47,658 nucleotides of DNA from an uncultured Ignavibacteria bacterium (GTDB lineage Bacteria; Bacteroidota; Ignavibacteria; SZUA-365), in NCBI GenBank assembly GCA_913061095.1, contig CAJXVM010000014.1, positions 80,072-127,729 on the forward strand, given 5' to 3'. This document shows, one piece after another, positions 44,226-47,658 of the stretch. Position 1 is the stretch's first letter. Each line of letters starts with the position of its first letter. A program made the translations under genes and the position numbers. The notes below the pieces were generated by a model. The model was not told the DNA's origin. It did no database searches and saw only the letters and a list, made by a program, of their open reading frames with translations.

Positions 44226-45160
44226 TTCGCCTGCTCGTTGCGAATTTCATCGAGGATTTCCCGCGCGCCGTTGGCGATGAGTTTGCGCGCGAGACGGCGG
44301 CCCATCGAGGCGGCCCGTGAAAGATCCTGTGTGGACGCGCGCGCGTCGAGACGCACCGTGCCGTCCACCGAGGCCACCATGGCGTCGAGCGTCAGGCGTC
44401 CGTCAATGCGCCGTGCCCAGGCGCCGATGGGAATCTGGCATCCGCCCTCCAGCTCGTGCAGCAGGGCGCGCTCGGCCGTCGCGGCGGCGGCGGTTTCCTC
44501 GTGATGCAGCGCGCGGATGTAGCGCGCCGTCACATCGTCGTCCTCGCGGATCTCGATTCCCAGCGATCCCTGTCCCACCGCGGGCAGGATCAGGTCGGTC
44601 GGGATCACCTGCGCGATGCGATGCTCCCACTTCAGGCGTTTCACGCCGGCGTAGGCGAGCATCATGCCGTCCCAGTTCGAGGCGTCGTACTTCTTCATGC
44701 GCGTGTTCAGATTCCCGCGGATGTCCACGATCTCGAAATCCGGCCGCAGGTGCTTCAGCTGCGCGGTGCGACGCAGGCTGCCGGTGGCGATCACCGCGCC
44801 CTCGGGCAGGTCCGCGAGGGATTTCCACTTCGTGGATATCAGCACGTCGTTCACCTTCTCGCGCGTCGTGATCGCGGCGATGCGCAGTCCCTCCGGCGTG
44901 TTTGTCGGGAGGTCTTTCAGACTGTGCACGGCGATATCCACGCGCCGGTCGATCAGCGCGTTTTCGATTTCCTTGGTGAACAGTCCCTTGTCGCCGATTT
45001 TCGAAAGCGCCTGGTCGAGGATTTTGTCGCCCTTGGTCTTGATCAGGGCGAGTTCGACGGTGAGCGAGCGGAAACGTTTCTGCAGGCGGTCGCGCACGAA
45101 CTCGGCCTGCCAGAGGGCGAGGGGACTGTCGCGCGTGCCGATGATGAGCTTGTGAGTCAT
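44222..45160 (-). CDS. hemC: Hydroxymethylbilane synthase (porphobilinogen deaminase)
   Basis: Polymerises four porphobilinogens to hydroxymethylbilane. 312 residues. RDSPLALWQAEFVRD at the start, HSLKDLPTN, RRTAQLKHLRPDFEIVDIRGN (in parts, RRTAQL and DIRGNLNTR), and Cys241 in LEGGCQIPIGAWA, which carries the dipyrromethane cofactor. Its ATG overlaps the hemA stop (ATGA), and its TGA overlaps the hemD GTG, so hemA, hemC and hemD form a translationally coupled block. Confidence 0.98.
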   Translation of the reverse strand: MTHKLIIGTRDSPLALWQAEFVRDRLQKRFRSLTVELALIKTKGDKILDQALSKIGDKGLFTKEIENALIDRRVDIAVHSLKDLPTNTPEGLRIAAITTREKVNDVLISTKWKSLADLPEGAVIATGSLRRTAQLKHLRPDFEIVDIRGNLNTRMKKYDASNWDGMMLAYAGVKRLKWEHRIAQVIPTDLILPAVGQGSLGIEIREDDDVTARYIRALHHEETAAAATAERALLHELEGGCQIPIGAWARRIDGRLTLDAMVASVDGTVRLDARASTQDLSRAASMGRRLARKLIANGAREILDEIRNEQAK

Positions 45161-46446
45161 GAGCCGGAATTCGATGTGTTGGAGTCGTTGATTTCCTCTT
45201 CGCTCAGGTCGAAGAGGTCGCGCACGAGCTGGATGCGGCTGCTGAGCTCGGAGATGTCATGCGCGGGTTTCTTGATGCCGACCATGGTCGGATGCAGCAG
45301 CTTGTTGATGATGCGGCGCGTGAGCATCTCCACGGTGTCGTGCGAGTCGGGATCGAGCTTGTTGCGGAAGCGCTCCATTTCCGCCGCGCGCACCTGCTCG
45401 AACTTCTCGCGCAGCTGCGCGATGGTCGGCGCGGCTTCGAGCGTGTTGTACCAGAGAAAGAAATTCACCACCTCCTCGGTGATGATGGCCTCGGCGCGCG
45501 GGATCTCCTGCTGGCGCTGTGCAAGGTTCTGATCGATGATGCTCTGGATGGAATCCAGATCCTTGAGGAACACGCTGTTCAGGTCGTTGATGCGCGGATC
45601 GATGTCGCGCGGCACGGCGAGGTCGAGCATAAGCAGGGGACGGTTCTGCCGGCGCTTCATGGCGGCTTTCACCATGTCGTAGGTGATCACCGGTTCCGTC
45701 GCCGCGGTTGCCGAGACGACGATGTCATACTCCTGCAGCACGTCGGGGAAGCTCTCGAAGCGCACCACGCGCGCATGCAGTTCGTCGGCGAGCGCGACGG
45801 CGTTCTCGTAGGTGCGGTTGGTGATGCTCAGGTGCTCGGCTCCCTTCGAGAGCAGATGCCGCGCAGCGAGCGCGCTGGTCTCTCCGCTGCCCACGATGAG
45901 CACGTTCTTGCGGTGCAGGTCGGAGAAGATTTTCGTCGCCAGCTCCACCGCCGCGAAGCTGATCGACACCGCGCCGATGCCGATGGCCGTTTCGCTGCGC
46001 ACGCGCTTGCCGGTGTGCAGGGCACCCATGAACAGGTGGCTGAACACGTTGCCCGCGCTGCCTGCGTCGATCGCCAGTTCGTAGGAATGCTTCACCTGGT
46101 TGAGGATCTGCATGTCGCCGAGAATCTGCGAATCCACCGCTGCGGCCACCTTGTGCAGATGCGTGACGGCGCCGCAGTGGAAGAGGCGGAAGAAATGCTC
46201 GTCGCGCAGCTCCTCTTCGGGACGCAGGCGGCGCAGCGCGGCGATCAGATCCTCGCCGCCGATCTCGTCATGAGCCGGGAGGGCGTAGAGTTCCGTGCGG
46301 TTGCAGGTGGATACGATGCTGGCCTCGCGGAACAGGCGTCCGGTATTCACGCGCAGGAATTCGGCGATCTCGTCATCCGAAAGATGCAGGCACTCCCGGA
46401 TGGTCACCGGGGCGGTATGATGATTGACGCCGATAGCGAAAATCAT
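45157..46446 (-). CDS. hemA: Glutamyl-tRNA reductase
   Basis: First committed step of the C5 route: reduces Glu-tRNA to glutamate-1-semialdehyde. 429 residues. VNHHTAPVTIRE at the start, catalytic Cys48 in STCNRTELYA, the NADPH-binding VLIVGSGETSALAARHL, and the dimerising C-terminal helices. The enzyme confirms that 5-aminolevulinate comes from glutamate, not from glycine and succinyl-CoA. AAGGAG precedes the ATG, 57 bases after the hemX-like stop. Confidence 0.98.
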   Translation of the reverse strand: MIFAIGVNHHTAPVTIRECLHLSDDEIAEFLRVNTGRLFREASIVSTCNRTELYALPAHDEIGGEDLIAALRRLRPEEELRDEHFFRLFHCGAVTHLHKVAAAVDSQILGDMQILNQVKHSYELAIDAGSAGNVFSHLFMGALHTGKRVRSETAIGIGAVSISFAAVELATKIFSDLHRKNVLIVGSGETSALAARHLLSKGAEHLSITNRTYENAVALADELHARVVRFESFPDVLQEYDIVVSATAATEPVITYDMVKAAMKRRQNRPLLMLDLAVPRDIDPRINDLNSVFLKDLDSIQSIIDQNLAQRQQEIPRAEAIITEEVVNFFLWYNTLEAAPTIAQLREKFEQVRAAEMERFRNKLDPDSHDTVEMLTRRIINKLLHPTMVGIKKPAHDISELSSRIQLVRDLFDLSEEEINDSNTSNSGS

Positions 46447-46503
46447 GTGCCGATTCCTTTCTCCTTCATCACGATGTCACACGGGTAGCGCACGAAAGCC
46501 TTT

Positions 46504-47337
46504 CTACATGAAGCGGTGAAAATCACTGAGGAAGCCGTTGACGATGGTCATCGACACGATGGCGAAGGCAAAACCGCCGATGGCCAGGCGCACGATGCTC
46601 TTGCCGTCCATGTGCATGCCGTAGCGCGCCACCATCATCGCGGCATAAATCAGCCAGGAAATTCCCGTCGCGATCAGCTTCGGATCGTGATACGAGAAAT
46701 TATCATACACGAGCGGCAGCGAGAAAATGCCGATGGCCATCGACACGGTGAGAAACAGGAATCCCACCAATGACGAAAGCACGGTCATGCGCTCGAGCGT
46801 TTCGAGGCTCGGCAGATTGCGGTACAGCGACCCGAAGCCGCCGCGCTTGAGTTCGCGGTACATCAGCAGGTACATCACGCCGTGCATGGCGCCGAGCGCG
46901 AAGCCGGCGTAGCCGAAGACGGCAAAGGATACATGGAAACCCACGCCCATGTTGCTGAGCACGGGATTGGGGTCGCCCGAGGACGGCATTTTCATCACCA
47001 CGGCGGAAATCAGTTCGAGCACCATGGCCAGCGAGAGAATGAACACCCCCGTGCCGCGCTCCCCGGTGCGCAGTTCGAGAATCGTGTACGTCACCGCCAG
47101 CGTGAAGGCGATCAGCGACATGATTTCGAAGGGCGTGGTCACCATGCAGCGGCCGTACTCGGCCGTGTGCATCCCGATATAAAGGAAATGCAGGATGACC
47201 GTCGCCAGCAGTCCGCGCGTCTTCCACTTCCCCGAAATCGCCTCGCATTTCTGGAAGTCCATCGCATACATGAACGTCACCAGCACGTAGCCGACGGGCA
47301 GCAGAACTTCAGCGACACTGTTGAGGAAATGAAGCAA
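46504..47337 (-). CDS. HemX/CcsA-family membrane protein
   Basis: A 277-residue inner-membrane protein with eight predicted helices, related to the CcsA/HemX cytochrome c assembly family. Near residue 220 it has DNFSYHDPKLIATGISWLIYA (in parts, FSYHDPKL and ISWLIYA) where CcsA and CcmC have the tryptophan-rich WWD motif; the tryptophans are missing, as in HemX. Conserved histidines in LHFLYIGMHTAEYG and FHVSFAVFGY remain as possible haem ligands. HemX helps set glutamyl-tRNA reductase levels in some bacteria, fitting its place before hemA. The start is TTG at 47337; no better ATG precedes the first helix. Confidence 0.85.
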   Translation of the reverse strand: MLHFLNSVAEVLLPVGYVLVTFMYAMDFQKCEAISGKWKTRGLLATVILHFLYIGMHTAEYGRCMVTTPFEIMSLIAFTLAVTYTILELRTGERGTGVFILSLAMVLELISAVVMKMPSSGDPNPVLSNMGVGFHVSFAVFGYAGFALGAMHGVMYLLMYRELKRGGFGSLYRNLPSLETLERMTVLSSLVGFLFLTVSMAIGIFSLPLVYDNFSYHDPKLIATGISWLIYAAMMVARYGMHMDGKSIVRLAIGGFAFAIVSMTIVNGFLSDFHRFM

Positions 47338-47658
47338 ATCGCGCGCCTTCGCAATTCGGACAAGCTAAATCATGTTAAAATAAGGAAATTCGCGGGAAAT
47401 TCGCAGGGGGGAAAGCGTGGACCCAGCGGGATGCGCTAGCCGCACCCGTCAGGGTGTTGATGGGGGACGCACGCGTCGGACCACACGCTCACGCGTGTGG
47501 TTACCGCATGCCACCGACGGATGGCGCTAGCCGCACCCGTCAGGGTGTTGATGGTGGACGCACGCGTCGGACCACACGCTGACGCGTGTGGTTACCGCAT
47601 GCCACCGACGGATGGCGCTAGCCGCACCCGTCAGGGTGTTGATGGTGGACGCACGCGT
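47338..47658. other. Upstream region of the haem cluster, with promoter-like sequence and tandem repeats
   Basis: 321 bases with no convincing gene. On minus, CTTATTTTAAC (plus about 47374-47384) is a TAnnTT-type promoter candidate for hemX-hemA. From 47433 to the window edge lies a 91-bp tandem repeat. Confidence 0.5.
47433..47658. repeat. 91-bp tandem repeat with internal hairpins (runs off window)
   Basis: Copies at 47433-47523, 47524-47614 and 47615-47658 (cut by the edge). The first two differ at two positions; the third is identical to the second as far as seen. Each unit holds CACCC-GTCA-GGGTG, GACGC-AC-GCGTC and ACCACACGC-TGAC-GCGTGTGGT hairpins. The period is not a multiple of three, so it does not encode a repeated peptide in one frame. 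Confidence 0.92.

Noticed and set aside
45259-46488. 409-codon open frame on plus opposite hemA
   Set aside because: Shadow of the hemA gene; its residue composition (His, Arg, Val, Asp) is typical of an antisense frame here.
47433-47658. CRISPR array
   Set aside because: The repeat is a continuous 91-bp tandem unit with no distinct spacers, and no cas gene is in the window.

Overview
The window looks like a chromosomal stretch of a GC-rich, diderm member of the Bacteroidota/Chlorobiota (FCB) superphylum. Four things point there. Two large secreted proteins end in a type IX secretion-style C-terminal sorting domain. There is an LptE-type outer-membrane lipoprotein. The order miaB, sigma-54 activator, lptE, TPR gene is familiar from Bacteroidota genomes. 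Promoter-like TAnnTT elements recur in front of operons. No rRNA, tRNA, phage, insertion sequence or CRISPR array was seen. Nearly all of it is housekeeping or envelope genes, so the more unusual signals lie in gene architecture and intergenic repeats.

Layout. (1) 1-3.3 kb, plus strand: a pullulanase-type glycosidase cut by the window edge, a tandem universal stress protein and an RfbF-like sugar nucleotidyltransferase. (2) 3.3-11.9 kb, minus strand: a free-standing C-terminal half of cobalamin-dependent MetH, an LCP-family protein, gapA with its own terminator, then pgk, rhomboid protease, ispG and comF. (3) 12.1-20.5 kb, plus strand: an Rrf2 regulator with a histone-H1-like lysine/alanine tail, then miaB, a SPOR-domain protein, a metallo-beta-lactamase-fold hydrolase, a sigma-54 activator, lptE and a cellulose-synthase-like glycosyltransferase, followed by a TPR protein and an isochorismatase-like hydrolase. 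(4) 20.7-25.8 kb, minus strand: a HAD phosphatase with a catalytic and a non-catalytic M16 peptidase, then an intergenic inverted repeat and a degenerate PAP2-like membrane protein. (5) 26-34.3 kb: a 1,032-residue secreted protein on plus, then on minus a LamG-type secreted protein and the tightly linked set UDP-glucose pyrophosphorylase, haem-binding-domain protein, PAP2-type membrane enzyme. (6) 34.3-47.3 kb, minus strand: a nearly complete C5 haem pathway, in transcription order hemX-like, hemA, hemC, hemD, hemE, hemN, hemH, hemG/hemY, then hemB, a YceH-family gene and hemL. A PemK/RHH toxin-antitoxin pair sits on the opposite strand between hemG and hemB. (7) 47.4 kb to the end: the start of a 91-bp tandem repeat.

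How it fits together: the haem genes supply everything from glutamyl-tRNA to protohaem, and the four-base overlaps hemA/hemC and hemC/hemD imply translational coupling. GapA and Pgk are consecutive glycolytic steps. The pullulanase, UGP, RfbF-like enzyme and GT2 point to glucan and surface-polysaccharide metabolism. No single, clearly new multi-gene system is visible. The best candidates for follow-up are the Rrf2 protein with a histone-like tail and an inverted repeat across its promoter, the split MetH, the toxin-antitoxin pair in the haem locus, the M16 fusion and the structured 91-bp repeat.
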